Positions 11,922 through 20,164 of a stretch of 64,000 bases of DNA are shown here, piece after piece (positions within the stretch are counted from its first letter, which is position 1; every line of letters begins with the position of its first letter). The position numbers and the translations under genes are program-made. Source of the DNA: Amycolatopsis marina (lineage in GTDB: Bacteria > Actinomycetota > Actinomycetes > Mycobacteriales > Pseudonocardiaceae); assembly GCF_900111885.1 (NCBI RefSeq), contig NZ_FOKG01000019.1, forward strand, positions 1-64,000, in the 5' to 3' direction. The notes under the pieces were generated by a model. The model worked only from the letters and a program-made list of their open reading frames with translations, ran no database searches and was not told the DNA's origin.

Positions 11922-11994
11922 TGACATCAATCGGCGGCACGGCGGCGTCATACTCGCCTTGACTGACGCCACATATGACGTCACAGTGGCGTCA
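11922..11994. promoter_or_regulatory. Array of TGACGTCA-like octamers upstream of the RHH gene
   Basis: Five related octamers lie in 73 bp: TGACATCA (11922), GGCGTCAT (11944), TGACGCCA (11964), the perfect palindrome TGACGTCA (11976) and TGGCGTCA (11987). The last one overlaps the ATG of the downstream gene. The final three start 11-12 bp apart, about one helical turn. Ribbon-helix-helix proteins typically bind such short phased repeats. Autoregulation by the adjacent gene product, possibly with effects on divergent thyX, is inferred. Confidence 0.5.
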
Positions 11995-12518
11995 TGGACC
12001 TCACGCCGTACATCGACAATCTCCGTGACGACCTCGCCACCGCCGCATCGGCAGGCGACGAACAAACCCGGCGCGCCGCGACGACGCTCGCGGCCGCTCT
12101 GGAACCGGCTGCCCGGCTCGCGATGATGAACGCGCTCGCCGACCTGGCCGCCGAGGTGACCGCCCACCTGCCCCAGCACGTGGTCGACGTCCGCCTGGAC
12201 GGCAGGGACGTGCGGGTGGTGGTGACCGGTACGGGCGAGCGCGCCGAGCCGGACTCCGCCGACGCGGCGCCGCCCCCACCACCGCCTCCGCCACCGCCAC
12301 CGTCCGTGGACGGCGGAGACATCAGCCGGATCACCCTGCGCCTCTTCGAGCAGATCAAGGGCCAGGCCGAGCAGGCCGCGGCCGCACAGGGCGTCTCGCT
12401 GAACACGTTCGTCTCCCAGGCCGTGCAGGGGGCGCTGCACGGCAAGTCCCAGCACGACCGGCGCCGGAAGGGGCGGGACACCGACGACGGCGGCCTGCAC
12501 GGCTGGGTCAGGGGCTGA
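11994..12518 (+). CDS. Ribbon-helix-helix (HicB/CopG-like) protein with polyproline linker
   Basis: Cytosolic protein of 174 residues. Residues 1-90 form an Ala/Leu-rich helical domain followed by a short beta segment. An uninterrupted run of 11 prolines comes near residues 92-102. The C-terminal segment SRITLRLFEQIKGQAEQ, continuing into GVSLNTFVSQAVQGAL, has the strand-helix-helix pattern of HicB/CopG RHH domains. The last about 25 residues are basic. No toxin partner is adjacent, and the next gene, 5 nt downstream, encodes a DUF4097 protein with which it likely forms an operon. The start codon overlaps an upstream octamer repeat, suggesting autoregulation. Confidence 0.75.
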   Translation: MDLTPYIDNLRDDLATAASAGDEQTRRAATTLAAALEPAARLAMMNALADLAAEVTAHLPQHVVDVRLDGRDVRVVVTGTGERAEPDSADAAPPPPPPPPPPPSVDGGDISRITLRLFEQIKGQAEQAAAAQGVSLNTFVSQAVQGALHGKSQHDRRRKGRDTDDGGLHGWVRG

Positions 12519-12523
12519 GCACC

Positions 12524-13432
12524 ATGATCGAGGAACCCGACGAACTGGTGCGCACGCAGACATTTCCCGCGAACGAGCCGCTCGACCTCGACATCGGCAT
12601 CACCATCGGCCGGGTGGAGGTCGAACTGACCGACCCAGGGAACGACCCGGCCGAAAGTGCCGACGCGGTGGTGCGGATCGCGCACGATCCCGGCGCCCAG
12701 GAGCCCTGGCAGGAAAGCATGGCCGGACTGCTGAACTGGGTCGGTGACCAGTTCGGCAGCGATCTCAACGGCTCCCCCGCCGACGCGGTACGGCAGGCGC
12801 AGATCGACCGCACCGGCAACCGGCTCGTCGTCCGGGGACCCAAATCCCTTCCGCTGCGCAAGGTCCCGCTCGCGGTGACCGTGACCGCCCCGGCCGGATC
12901 GACGGTGACGGTACGCACGGGGGCCGCGGGCGTGACGGTGTCCGGCAGCGCGGGCAGGGCGGACCTGACGACCGGTTCGGGCGACGTCAGTGTCGACCGC
13001 GCGGGCGCGGGTTCCACCGTGCGCACCGGAACGGGCTCGGTCCGGATCGACGAGGCGGCCGGAGGTCTGCAGGTACGCAGCGGCAGCGGCGCCGTCGAGG
13101 CGGCTTCGATCGCCGGGCAGGCCACGGTCGGCACCGGCACGGGAGGCGTCTGGCTGGGCAGGGTCGCCGGTGACGTGCTCGTGCGCAGCGGCAGCGGCGA
13201 CCTCACGATCGCCGAAGCCGTCTCCGGGTCGATCGAGCTGATCACTGGTTCCGGCGCCATCCGCATCGGCGTGGGATCGGGCGTCACGGCCGAGATCGAC
13301 ATCTCCTCCGGGTCGGGCAGGGTGAGCAGCGAACTGGAGGTGTCGGACAGTCCCCCGGACGGCGACACCGTGGCTCGCATCCGCGCACGCACGGGGATGG
13401 GCGATGCGGTGGTGACCAGCGCCGCACGGTGA
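12524..13432 (+). CDS. DUF4097 beta-strand-repeat protein
   Basis: Protein of 302 residues dominated by short repeating strands rich in G, S, T and V (for example RTGAAGVTVSGSAGRADLTT and VRSGSGDLTIAEAVSGSIEL). This pattern is typical of the DUF4097 putative-adhesin beta-solenoid. There is no signal peptide or membrane segment, so it is probably cytosolic despite the adhesin label. It follows the RHH gene by 5 nt and likely shares its mRNA; RHH/HTH-DUF4097 pairs are common in actinobacteria. The function is not established. A strong hairpin follows the stop codon. Confidence 0.8.
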   Translation: MIEEPDELVRTQTFPANEPLDLDIGITIGRVEVELTDPGNDPAESADAVVRIAHDPGAQEPWQESMAGLLNWVGDQFGSDLNGSPADAVRQAQIDRTGNRLVVRGPKSLPLRKVPLAVTVTAPAGSTVTVRTGAAGVTVSGSAGRADLTTGSGDVSVDRAGAGSTVRTGTGSVRIDEAAGGLQVRSGSGAVEAASIAGQATVGTGTGGVWLGRVAGDVLVRSGSGDLTIAEAVSGSIELITGSGAIRIGVGSGVTAEIDISSGSGRVSSELEVSDSPPDGDTVARIRARTGMGDAVVTSAAR

Positions 13433-13443
13433 GGGCGGGGGGC

Positions 13444-13479
13444 GCCGGGCGAGGGCTCGCTTCCGAGTCCTCGCCCGGC
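13444..13479. terminator. Bidirectional hairpin terminator
   Basis: Arms of 16 nt (13444-13459 and 13464-13479, beginning GCCGGGCGAGG) pair at 15 of 16 positions around the 4-nt loop CTTC. The hairpin lies between the convergent DUF4097 and MHS-transporter genes. There is no clear T-tract, as is usual in high-GC actinobacteria. Confidence 0.8.
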
Positions 13480-13484
13480 GGCCC

Positions 13485-14867
13485 TCACACAGCGGCCCGC
13501 GACTGACTGGAAACGGCGGTGGCCGTGACGTCCTCGGTGTCCCCTTCGGGGTCCGGGACGAGGTTCCGCTGCCGGATCGCCAGTGCGCACAGCACGCTCA
13601 GGACCGTGGCCCCGAGCAGGTACAGCAGAACCAGTCCGTACCCCCCGCCCGATGTGCCGACGAGGAAGGCGAGGATCAGCGGCGTACAGCCCGACGCGAA
13701 GATCCCGGAGAACTGGTAGACGAACGAGATCCCGGTGCAGCGCACGGAGGTCGGGAACATTTCCGCGTAGAACGCCGCCTGTGGTCCGTACATCACGGGG
13801 TAGGCGATACCGAGCACGGCCACCAGCGCGATCGTGATCAGCAGTTGGTTGCCCGTTCCCAGCGCGGCGAACGCCGGATACGCGAGCAGTCCGGTCAGCA
13901 CGGCACCCACGGAGAACGTTTTGCGCCGCCCGAACCGGTCCGACAGCCTGCCGAACACGGGAATGAAGAAGATCATCACCGCGGCGGCGATCATCACCGC
14001 AACGAGCAACGGCTGCTGGCTCATGCCCAGTGTTTCGCTACCGTAGGAGATGGCGAAAACCGCCCAGGCGTTGAACGCGATCCCCTCGGTGAGCCTGCTG
14101 CCCATGCCGAGCAGCACGTGCCTGCGCGAGAGCGCATTCTTCGCGAGTTCGACGACCGGCACGGTGGCTTTCTGCTCGTGCTCCTCCAGTTTGCGGAACG
14201 CGGGTGTCTCCATGACCTTGAGCCGGATGAACATGCCCACGAGCACGAGGACGGCGGAGAGCAGGAAGGCGATGCGCCATCCCCAGGCCAGGAACGCGGC
14301 GTCGGACATCGCCACGTTGAGCGCGGCGAAGACTCCCGTCCCGAGCATGAGCCCGAGCGCGAGCCCGACCTGCGGAAAGCTGCCGTAGAGCCCGCGTTTG
14401 CCCGCGGGGGCGTACTCGACGGCCATCAGTACCGCGCCGCCCCACTCGCCGCCGATCGCGATCCCCTGCGCGAAACGCAGCAGCACGAGGAGGATCGGCG
14501 CGGTCAGCCCGATTGTCTCGAACGTGGGGACGAGTCCGATGGCGCACGTCGCGACACCCATGATCAGCATGGTGGCGACGAGCGTCTTCTTCCGCCCCAC
14601 CCGGTCGCCGATGTGTCCGAAGATCAGGCCACCGATGGGACGGGCGACGAAGCCGAGTGCGAAGGTCGCGAACGCGAGCAGCGTGCCGACCAGCGGATCG
14701 TCACTCGGGAAGTACAGCTTGTTGAACACGATCCCGGCGGCGGTGCCGTACAGGAAGAAGTCGTACCACTCGACGGTGGTGCCGATGACGCTGGACGCGA
14801 CGACGAGACGGACGTCGCTGCTCTTCACGTCACCGGCAGGCTCGAGCGGGGCTGGGGAGTTTGCCAT
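13485..14867 (-). CDS. MHS-family MFS transporter (metabolite:H+ symporter)
   Basis: Twelve-helix major-facilitator permease of 460 residues. It matches the metabolite:H+ symporter branch (shikimate, alpha-ketoglutarate, proline/betaine). Family marks include SSVIGTTVEWYDFFLYGTAA at helix 1, the loop motif GDRVGRKKTL between helices 2 and 3, and RFAQGIAIGGEWGGAVLMAVE in helix 4. It lies 24 nt downstream of the iron-dependent dehydrogenase gene on the same strand. The pair therefore probably imports and then oxidises one organic-acid or alcohol substrate under control of the IclR regulator encoded just upstream. The substrate is not identifiable from sequence. Confidence 0.9.
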   Translation of the reverse strand: MANSPAPLEPAGDVKSSDVRLVVASSVIGTTVEWYDFFLYGTAAGIVFNKLYFPSDDPLVGTLLAFATFALGFVARPIGGLIFGHIGDRVGRKKTLVATMLIMGVATCAIGLVPTFETIGLTAPILLVLLRFAQGIAIGGEWGGAVLMAVEYAPAGKRGLYGSFPQVGLALGLMLGTGVFAALNVAMSDAAFLAWGWRIAFLLSAVLVLVGMFIRLKVMETPAFRKLEEHEQKATVPVVELAKNALSRRHVLLGMGSRLTEGIAFNAWAVFAISYGSETLGMSQQPLLVAVMIAAAVMIFFIPVFGRLSDRFGRRKTFSVGAVLTGLLAYPAFAALGTGNQLLITIALVAVLGIAYPVMYGPQAAFYAEMFPTSVRCTGISFVYQFSGIFASGCTPLILAFLVGTSGGGYGLVLLYLLGATVLSVLCALAIRQRNLVPDPEGDTEDVTATAVSSQSRAAV

Positions 14868-14891
14868 GATGGGCTCCAGACGGGTGCTCGC

Positions 14892-16166
14892 TCACAGGGA
14901 CTGGTGGAAGATGTGGCAGGCGGCCGCGCGATCGAGCGGGCGGGGCACCACGGCCAGCTGGCGGGTCTGCTTGAGCGTCCCGTCCACGAGCGTGTCCACA
15001 TCGGACTCCGTGTAGCCGAAGCTCCGCAGTCCGGCGGGCATCCCGATGTCGGTCATCAGTTCCGTCAGCACCTCGGGCAGCGCGTCGGCGCCGTCGGTGC
15101 TGGTGAACGTGCGACCCGACAACAGTTGCGCCGCACGCAGGTGGCGCGCGGGGTCGGCCGGATAGGTCCAGCGGAACACGGCGGCCGCCGTCGCGGAGAC
15201 GGCCTGGCCGTGCGGGACCATCGGCATCTCGGGATACCCCTCGGCCCGGTAGTTCTTCACCGCACCTGCGACGGGATAGGCGTTGGCGTGCGGGAGATGC
15301 GTTCCCGCGTTGCCGAAGCCGGTGCCCGCGTAGGTGGACGCGAGCGCCATCTGGGTCCTGGCTTCGAGATCACGGCCGTTCAGCACCGCGCGGCGCAGGT
15401 GCTTGCCCACCAAAGACAGGGCCATCTCGCACCAGACGTCGCTGATCGGATTGGCGCCGCAGAACGCGGGGCGTCGCATGGGATCCTCCGGGGCGGGCTT
15501 CGCGTCGAAGCGCACGCTGGTGTAGCTCTCCAGCGCGTGGGACAGCACATCCATCCCGCTGGCGGCGGTGATCTGGGGCGGCAGGCTGACGGTCACCCGC
15601 GGATCGACGACGGCCAGCGCCGGTCGCAGCCGTGGATGGCTCACCCCGGCCTTGAGGTGCAGGCCGAGGAAGTCGATGACGCAGATGGTGGTCGATTCCG
15701 AGCCCGTGCCGGCCGTGGTGGGCACCGCGATCAGGGGTTTCACCGGCAGCCACGGCGCGGTGCCCGCGCCGATCGGGGGCGTGACGAAGTCCAGCAACTC
15801 CCCGGGATGTGTGGTGAGCAGGTTGACCGCCTTCGCCGTGTCCATCGCCGAACCGCCGCCGACCGCGACGTAGCAGTCCCAGTCACGCTGCTTGGCGAAC
15901 GCGACCGCTTCGGCGATGCTCTGGTCGGTCGGTTCGACGCCCACCCCGTCGTAAACCTCCGACTTCACGCCCGCCGCCAGCAGGTTCTCCCTGACCCGGT
16001 CGGGAAACCCCGTCTCGCGCACCCCGGCATCGGTGATCACCAGACACGAGGCCGCGCCGAGTGCTGCGACTTCGGCACCGATCTCGTCGATAGCTCCGAC
16101 ACCGAATTTCAGCGGCGGGGCGGCCCAGGTGAAAACACTCTCGTTCGCGTGGATATCCGGCAACAT
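14892..16166 (-). CDS. Iron-containing alcohol dehydrogenase, hydroxyacid-oxoacid transhydrogenase-like
   Basis: Group III (iron-type) dehydrogenase of 424 residues. It carries the NAD(P)-binding GGGSAMDTAKAVNLL, the segment PTTAGTGSESTTICVI, and the metal-binding helix SGMDVLSHALESYTS with further histidines in THLPHANAYPV and VPHGQAV. The HANAYPVAG segment and overall length resemble ADHFE1-type hydroxyacid-oxoacid transhydrogenases (which oxidise gamma-hydroxybutyrate with 2-oxoglutarate as acceptor) more than simple alcohol dehydrogenases. Maleylacetate reductase is a less likely alternative. ATG 16166 is preceded by CGGAG at a good distance. The upstream region carries a phased direct repeat likely to be the operator. 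Confidence 0.85.
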   Translation of the reverse strand: MLPDIHANESVFTWAAPPLKFGVGAIDEIGAEVAALGAASCLVITDAGVRETGFPDRVRENLLAAGVKSEVYDGVGVEPTDQSIAEAVAFAKQRDWDCYVAVGGGSAMDTAKAVNLLTTHPGELLDFVTPPIGAGTAPWLPVKPLIAVPTTAGTGSESTTICVIDFLGLHLKAGVSHPRLRPALAVVDPRVTVSLPPQITAASGMDVLSHALESYTSVRFDAKPAPEDPMRRPAFCGANPISDVWCEMALSLVGKHLRRAVLNGRDLEARTQMALASTYAGTGFGNAGTHLPHANAYPVAGAVKNYRAEGYPEMPMVPHGQAVSATAAAVFRWTYPADPARHLRAAQLLSGRTFTSTDGADALPEVLTELMTDIGMPAGLRSFGYTESDVDTLVDGTLKQTRQLAVVPRPLDRAAACHIFHQSL

Positions 16167-16185
16167 CGACGGCTCCGTTCGTTGA

Positions 16186-16217
16186 CACTATGTGGGGGTT
16201 ATAACCACTATGTGGGG
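16186..16217. promoter_or_regulatory. Putative IclR operator: phased direct repeats with central palindrome
   Basis: CACTATGTGGGG occurs at 16186-16197 and again at 16206-16217, exactly 20 bp apart (two helical turns). Between them, overlapping both edges, lies the perfect palindrome GGTTATAACC (16197-16206). The site is 20-50 nt upstream of the Fe-dehydrogenase start, and its TATAAC could be part of the minus-strand promoter. Binding by the IclR regulator encoded immediately upstream is inferred. Confidence 0.55.
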
Positions 16218-16339
16218 AGGAACGGTAAGACGTGTCACCTGGTTTGTGAAGCCCCAAAACGAGGCGGGAGCCGAAAATGCCTGTTCAGCACGCGGAAAAG
16301 GAGTGGTTCCGGTACCCGCTGAAGCGCCGTTTCCAACCT

Positions 16340-16404
16340 CGCACTTTCCGGGGAAAGTGCGGTAGTTGCACGCGCGGGGCATCGCACTTTCCCGGGAAAG
16401 TGCG
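16340..16404. repeat. Composite paired-palindrome element, copy 1
   Basis: Two 22-bp palindromes with core GCACTTTCCCGGGAAAGTGC lie at 16340-16361 (one centre mismatch) and 16383-16404 (perfect). They are separated by a 21-nt spacer beginning GTAGTTGCACGCGCGGGG. The same architecture recurs at 43081 and 60016, with a short-spacer variant at 49616. Here it lies downstream of the IclR gene and upstream of the Fe-dehydrogenase promoter. Confidence 0.95.
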
Positions 16405-16437
16405 GGTCTGGGTGGATGGGACCGGAGAGGTGCTCCG

Positions 16438-17229
16438 TCAGCGGGACATGATCCGGTCGACCGGCACGAACTGGGCGACCTCCTTGGCCGCCGTGACGAC
16501 GCGCGCGCCGAGCTCGCGCATCCGCTTCGCCGGCATCCGCACGGTCGGCACCTGGATGACCAGCGCCGCCTGGGCGTGACCGTCGGAGTCGAGAATCGGA
16601 GCGCCGACACAGCGCACGCCCGCGACGTTCTCCTCCTCGTCGATGCTGTAGCCACGCGTGCGAATCTCGGCCAGCTGTGCGGCCAGCTGCGCCGGGCTCG
16701 TCAACGTCCGTTCCGTGAGGCGTGACAGTGTCGCGGGCAGCGCGTTCACGTACGCCTCGGCATCCGGCGAGTGCGCCAGGATGGCCTTGCCCGATGCGGT
16801 GGTGTAGAGCGGGAAGCGGGCCCCGGAGTGCTGCTCGAAACGCAACGGCAACGCTGACTGCACGCGCAGCATGACGACCGATTCGCCGCCCTCGCGCACG
16901 GTGAGGTTGACCGATTCCTCGGTCTCGGCGTTGAGCTGTTCCAGCACCGGCAGAGCCTTGTCCAGCCCGAACCCGCGCTGCGCGGCCTGGCCGAGCAGGA
17001 TCATGCCCGCACCGAGGTAGTAACTGTCCGTTCTCGGGTTGTGCGCGACAAGGCCCTCGGCGATCAGTGCCCGGACGACCCGGTGGGCCGTGCCCGAGGA
17101 CAGTCCCAGTTGCGCGGCGATCTCCGAACCGGGCAGTTCCGTGGAGGTGTTCGCGAGCAGCTTGAGCACGGCCAGCGCCCGGCCGATGGCCTGCGTGCCT
17201 GCGGGAGCCTGCAGCTCCTTCTTCGCCAA
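16438..17229 (-). CDS. IclR-family transcriptional regulator
   Basis: Regulator of 263 residues. The N-terminal winged helix (ALAVLKLLANTSTELPGSEI, then AAQLGLSSGTAHRVVRALIA) is followed by the IclR effector-binding domain, with RGYSIDEEENVAGVRCVGAP near the C-terminus. The start is TTG 17229, giving MAKKELQAPAGTQ, preceded by GAGGGCGGG. The open frame extends upstream into the neighbouring gene but without IclR similarity. It is encoded just before the Fe-dehydrogenase/MHS operon, whose promoter has phased repeats, so it is the probable controller of that operon. The ligand is unknown. Confidence 0.9.
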   Translation of the reverse strand: MAKKELQAPAGTQAIGRALAVLKLLANTSTELPGSEIAAQLGLSSGTAHRVVRALIAEGLVAHNPRTDSYYLGAGMILLGQAAQRGFGLDKALPVLEQLNAETEESVNLTVREGGESVVMLRVQSALPLRFEQHSGARFPLYTTASGKAILAHSPDAEAYVNALPATLSRLTERTLTSPAQLAAQLAEIRTRGYSIDEEENVAGVRCVGAPILDSDGHAQAALVIQVPTVRMPAKRMRELGARVVTAAKEVAQFVPVDRIMSR

Positions 17230-17290
17230 GATCCCGCCCTCTCGTCGTGCCGTCCCGAGCGGGTTCAGGTTACCCGTGCCGGACGGTGCG

Positions 17291-18547
17291 TCAGCGCGTG
17301 TGGGCACGCAGGGTGTCGGCGAGATCGCCGCGCTCCCCGACCTCCACCCCGTCCAGCCCGAGCCACCCCGCCATCGCATGGAGTTCGGCCGCCAGTTCTC
17401 CGGCCACCCGCAGGTGATCGGCCCCGGGCTCGGCGAAGGCGCCGGGCACGCGCAGCACCCCGCGCGCCCGATCGGCCTTGAGATCGACCCTGGCCACGAG
17501 TTCACCGTCGAGCAGGAACGGGAACACGTAGTAGCCGTACACCCGTTTCGGCCCGGGGACGTAGATCTCGATGCGATAGTGGAAGTCGAACAGCCGCTCC
17601 GTGCGATCCCGCTCCCAGATCAGTGGATCGAACGGGCACAGCAACGCGCGGCCGGTGATCCGCCGCGGCGCCCTGGCATCGACATGGCGGTAGGCCTGTT
17701 GCCGCCAGCCACGCACCTGGACGGGCTCCAGCACACCCTCCTCGATCAGCTCCGCCACCGCCTGCCTGCTGGCCTGCGGGCTCAGTCTGTAGTAGTCGCG
17801 GAGGTCGGGCTCGGTCGCGACACCGAACGCCGTGGCGGCACGGGCGGTCAACTCCCGTGCGCCCTCGGCGGCGTCGACCCGCCGGGCCAGCACCCCTGGG
17901 GGCAGCACCCGCTCCGGCAGGTCGTAGAGGCGCTCGAACCCGCGCCGGGTCCCCGTGGTGAGCTGCCCCATCCCGAACAGCCACTCGCAGATCTTCTTCA
18001 CCTCCGAGCGGTCCCACCAGGCGCCGGGAGTCCGGCGGGCGCCGCCGGTGAGTTCCCGTTCGATGGCGCCCGCGCCGATCGGCCCCGACTCCTTCACCAC
18101 GGCGAGTACGTCGTCGACGAGGGCAGGTGTGCGGTCGATGAGCTGGTGATACCCGCGCCACCAGCCGCGCGGTTTGGCCCCGGAGTGCAGCAGCGGCCAG
18201 TCCTCGACCGGTACCAGGCTCGCCTCGTGCGCCCAGTACTCGACCAGTAGTCGGGGCCGGCGCGGCGACGGCGACCACGCGGCGTCATCGATCAGCGCGG
18301 GCTCGTACGCCCCCAGCCGCGCGAACAGCGGCGCGTAGTGCGCGCGCACCGCCACGTTCACCGAGTCCAGCTGGATCACCTGCACCCTGGACAGCACGCG
18401 CTGCAGATGGCGCCGGTTGGGGGTCGTGGCCGGGCGTGGGTCGGCGAACCCCTGTGCCGCCAACGCGATGCGGCGCGCGACATCGGGGCTGAGTGTCGGT
18501 CCTGTCAGTTCTTTTGAAACGCGCTCCGCGGTCACGGGTCTTGTCAT
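17291..18547 (-). CDS. Winged-helix DNA-binding protein, YcaQ-like DNA glycosylase family
   Basis: Protein of 418 residues of the HTH_42/YcaQ family (AlkX and AZL-type glycosylases that unhook interstrand crosslinks). Typical stretches are VLSRVQVIQLDSVNVAVRAH and FARLGAYEPALIDDA near the N-terminus. Later come LLVEYWAHEASLVPVEDWPL, ALLCPFDPLIWERDRTERLF and FHYRIEIYVPGPKRVYGYYV. The conserved QxD-type segment of the active site appears within VQVIQLDSVNV. ATG 18547 overlaps the stop of the upstream EamA gene as ATGA, so it is preferred over the in-frame ATG at 18556. The role in DNA crosslink repair is known for characterised relatives only and is inferred here. Confidence 0.85.
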   Translation of the reverse strand: MTRPVTAERVSKELTGPTLSPDVARRIALAAQGFADPRPATTPNRRHLQRVLSRVQVIQLDSVNVAVRAHYAPLFARLGAYEPALIDDAAWSPSPRRPRLLVEYWAHEASLVPVEDWPLLHSGAKPRGWWRGYHQLIDRTPALVDDVLAVVKESGPIGAGAIERELTGGARRTPGAWWDRSEVKKICEWLFGMGQLTTGTRRGFERLYDLPERVLPPGVLARRVDAAEGARELTARAATAFGVATEPDLRDYYRLSPQASRQAVAELIEEGVLEPVQVRGWRQQAYRHVDARAPRRITGRALLCPFDPLIWERDRTERLFDFHYRIEIYVPGPKRVYGYYVFPFLLDGELVARVDLKADRARGVLRVPGAFAEPGADHLRVAGELAAELHAMAGWLGLDGVEVGERGDLADTLRAHTR

Positions 18548-19500
18548 TTCTCGCATGGTGCCGCCATCGTGCCAGCGGGGACCGACGCTTTCGCCTCGGC
18601 CTTCCGGACGCGCCGCTCCGACCGCACCACGACGATCACCGCGGCCAGCACCAGCGCGCCGCCCGCGAACTGGGCGGGACCGATGTGCTCTCCCGCGATC
18701 AGCACCCCGAGCAGCACCGCGATCACCGGGTTGACGTAGGCGTAGGTCGCGACGGTGGACACCGGGAGCCGGTCGAGAACGAACACGTAGGCGGTGAACG
18801 CGATCAGCGAACCCGCGACGATGAGGTACACCAGCGCGATCCACGACTCGGCCGTCACCTCCGCGAACCGGATGCGCTGGCCCGCGCCGAGACCGACGAA
18901 GCTCAGCGCGAAGCCGCCCGCGCACAGTTCGACAGCCGTGGCGGCGAACGAGTTGGCCGGCATCGGCAGCCGCGTGGTGGCGACCGTGCCGACGGACCAG
19001 CTCAAGGCGGCGATCAGCATGATCCACGGGCCCCACCAGGCCGCGCCGTGCGCTCCCTCCGACGGCCCGCCGAAGAGCACGAGCACCGCGAGACCGACGA
19101 GGCCGAGCAGCACCCCGAACAGCGTGACCGCGGGCGGCCGCTCGCCCAGCAGCCGCCGCAGGCTCAGCACGAACAACGGGATGGACGCGGCGAGCAGTGC
19201 GGCCACCCCGGAGGCGACCTGCGTCTCGGCCACGGTGAGCAGCCCCTGGCCGCCACCGGCGAGCAGCAGTCCGACCACGATCGCCGACCCGAACTGTGCG
19301 CGCGTCATCCGCAACGCGCCCCGCCCGGCGAACACCCGGACCAGTACCAGCAGGATCACGCCCGCGATCGAGAAGCGGAGGCCGGCGGCCAGCAGTGGCG
19401 GCAGGGAGCCGACAAGGTAGCGAATGGCGAGGTAGGTCGACCCCCATACGACGTACACGATCCCGAGTGCGGCCCACACCGGCCAGGTCCTGTTGCCCAT
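18544..19500 (-). CDS. EamA-family drug/metabolite transporter
   Basis: Ten-helix permease of 318 residues with two EamA repeats. It opens ALGIVYVVWGSTYLAIRYLV, the first-helix signature of the YedA/RarD-like branch, and the second repeat begins near AAWWGPWIMLIAALSWSVGT. It likely exports a small metabolite or drug. Its stop overlaps the start of the YcaQ-like gene by 4 nt (ATGA), implying co-translation. That might point to export of a DNA-damaging compound, but this functional link is speculative. The start ATG at 19500 is divergent from the GNAT gene. Confidence 0.87.
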   Translation of the reverse strand: MGNRTWPVWAALGIVYVVWGSTYLAIRYLVGSLPPLLAAGLRFSIAGVILLVLVRVFAGRGALRMTRAQFGSAIVVGLLLAGGGQGLLTVAETQVASGVAALLAASIPLFVLSLRRLLGERPPAVTLFGVLLGLVGLAVLVLFGGPSEGAHGAAWWGPWIMLIAALSWSVGTVATTRLPMPANSFAATAVELCAGGFALSFVGLGAGQRIRFAEVTAESWIALVYLIVAGSLIAFTAYVFVLDRLPVSTVATYAYVNPVIAVLLGVLIAGEHIGPAQFAGGALVLAAVIVVVRSERRVRKAEAKASVPAGTMAAPCEK

Positions 19501-19603
19501 GGATGCACCATGTCACGAACCACCGACAGAATTACAGCGGTTATTCACGAATGGTCGTGGACCGGGGTTCAACAACGGACAGCCGACCACGTAGGTTGCG
19601 GGA

Positions 19604-20164
19604 ATGGCCACTGCCGAGGTTCGCAGCGCGACCGTCGAGGACGTCCCCGAGATCGCCCGGATTCAGCGCGACACCTGGCGCACCGCCTACGCGGAGCTAC
19701 TCGGGCCGCGGGCGCTGGGCGAGCTGGACTCCGATGGCATCGAGCAGCGATGGGCCGCCGCCATCGGCCACCCGGACACCGGCGTGTACGTGGCATTCGA
19801 GGGCGATTTCGCCGTCGGATTCTGCGTCGCGGGACCCGCACCGGAGGACGACGTGGCCGCCGCCGACGGCAGTCTCCCCGAGGACGCGGGCGAGGTAGGC
19901 CTGATCGCCACGATGCTGGTGGAGCCGCGCTGGGGCCGGCGCGGGCACGGCGGCAGGCTGCTCGCCACGGCCGCGGCCTCCCTGCGTTCGGCTGGGGCGC
20001 ATCGCGCGGTCGCGTGGGTCGCCCAGTCCGACTCCGCGTCCCTCGCCTTCTACCGGCGGGCGGGCTGGCAGCCCGACGGCACAGTGAGGGTGCTCGACAC
20101 CGGGGAAAAGACGATCAGAGAAATCCGTCTCACCGGTGGAGTCGACCTCCACCTGGCCGAGTGA
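19604..20164 (+). CDS. GNAT-family N-acetyltransferase
   Basis: Acetyl-CoA-dependent transferase of 186 residues. The N-terminus EVRSATVEDVPEIARIQRDT is the usual first strand and helix. The acetyl-CoA loop is RWGRRGHGGRLLA (the R/Q-x-x-G-x-G/A pattern) near residue 108. The C-terminal strand-helix is AWVAQSDSASLAFYRRAGWQ. The acceptor substrate is not predictable. The last 35 nt overlap the 3' end of the convergent GtrA-like gene, so the two transcripts are complementary at their ends. Confidence 0.88.
   Translation: MATAEVRSATVEDVPEIARIQRDTWRTAYAELLGPRALGELDSDGIEQRWAAAIGHPDTGVYVAFEGDFAVGFCVAGPAPEDDVAAADGSLPEDAGEVGLIATMLVEPRWGRRGHGGRLLATAAASLRSAGAHRAVAWVAQSDSASLAFYRRAGWQPDGTVRVLDTGEKTIREIRLTGGVDLHLAE

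Noticed and set aside
13845-16322. An 825-codon plus-strand open frame opposite the MHS transporter and Fe-dehydrogenase
   Set aside because: Both minus-strand genes show clear family motifs. The plus-strand translation is Arg/Gly/His-rich without any pattern.
17291-19516. A 741-codon minus-strand frame covering both the YcaQ-like and EamA genes
   Set aside because: Only the part after 18547 is homologous. The upstream half is the out-of-frame reading of the EamA gene, which has its own clear product in another frame.
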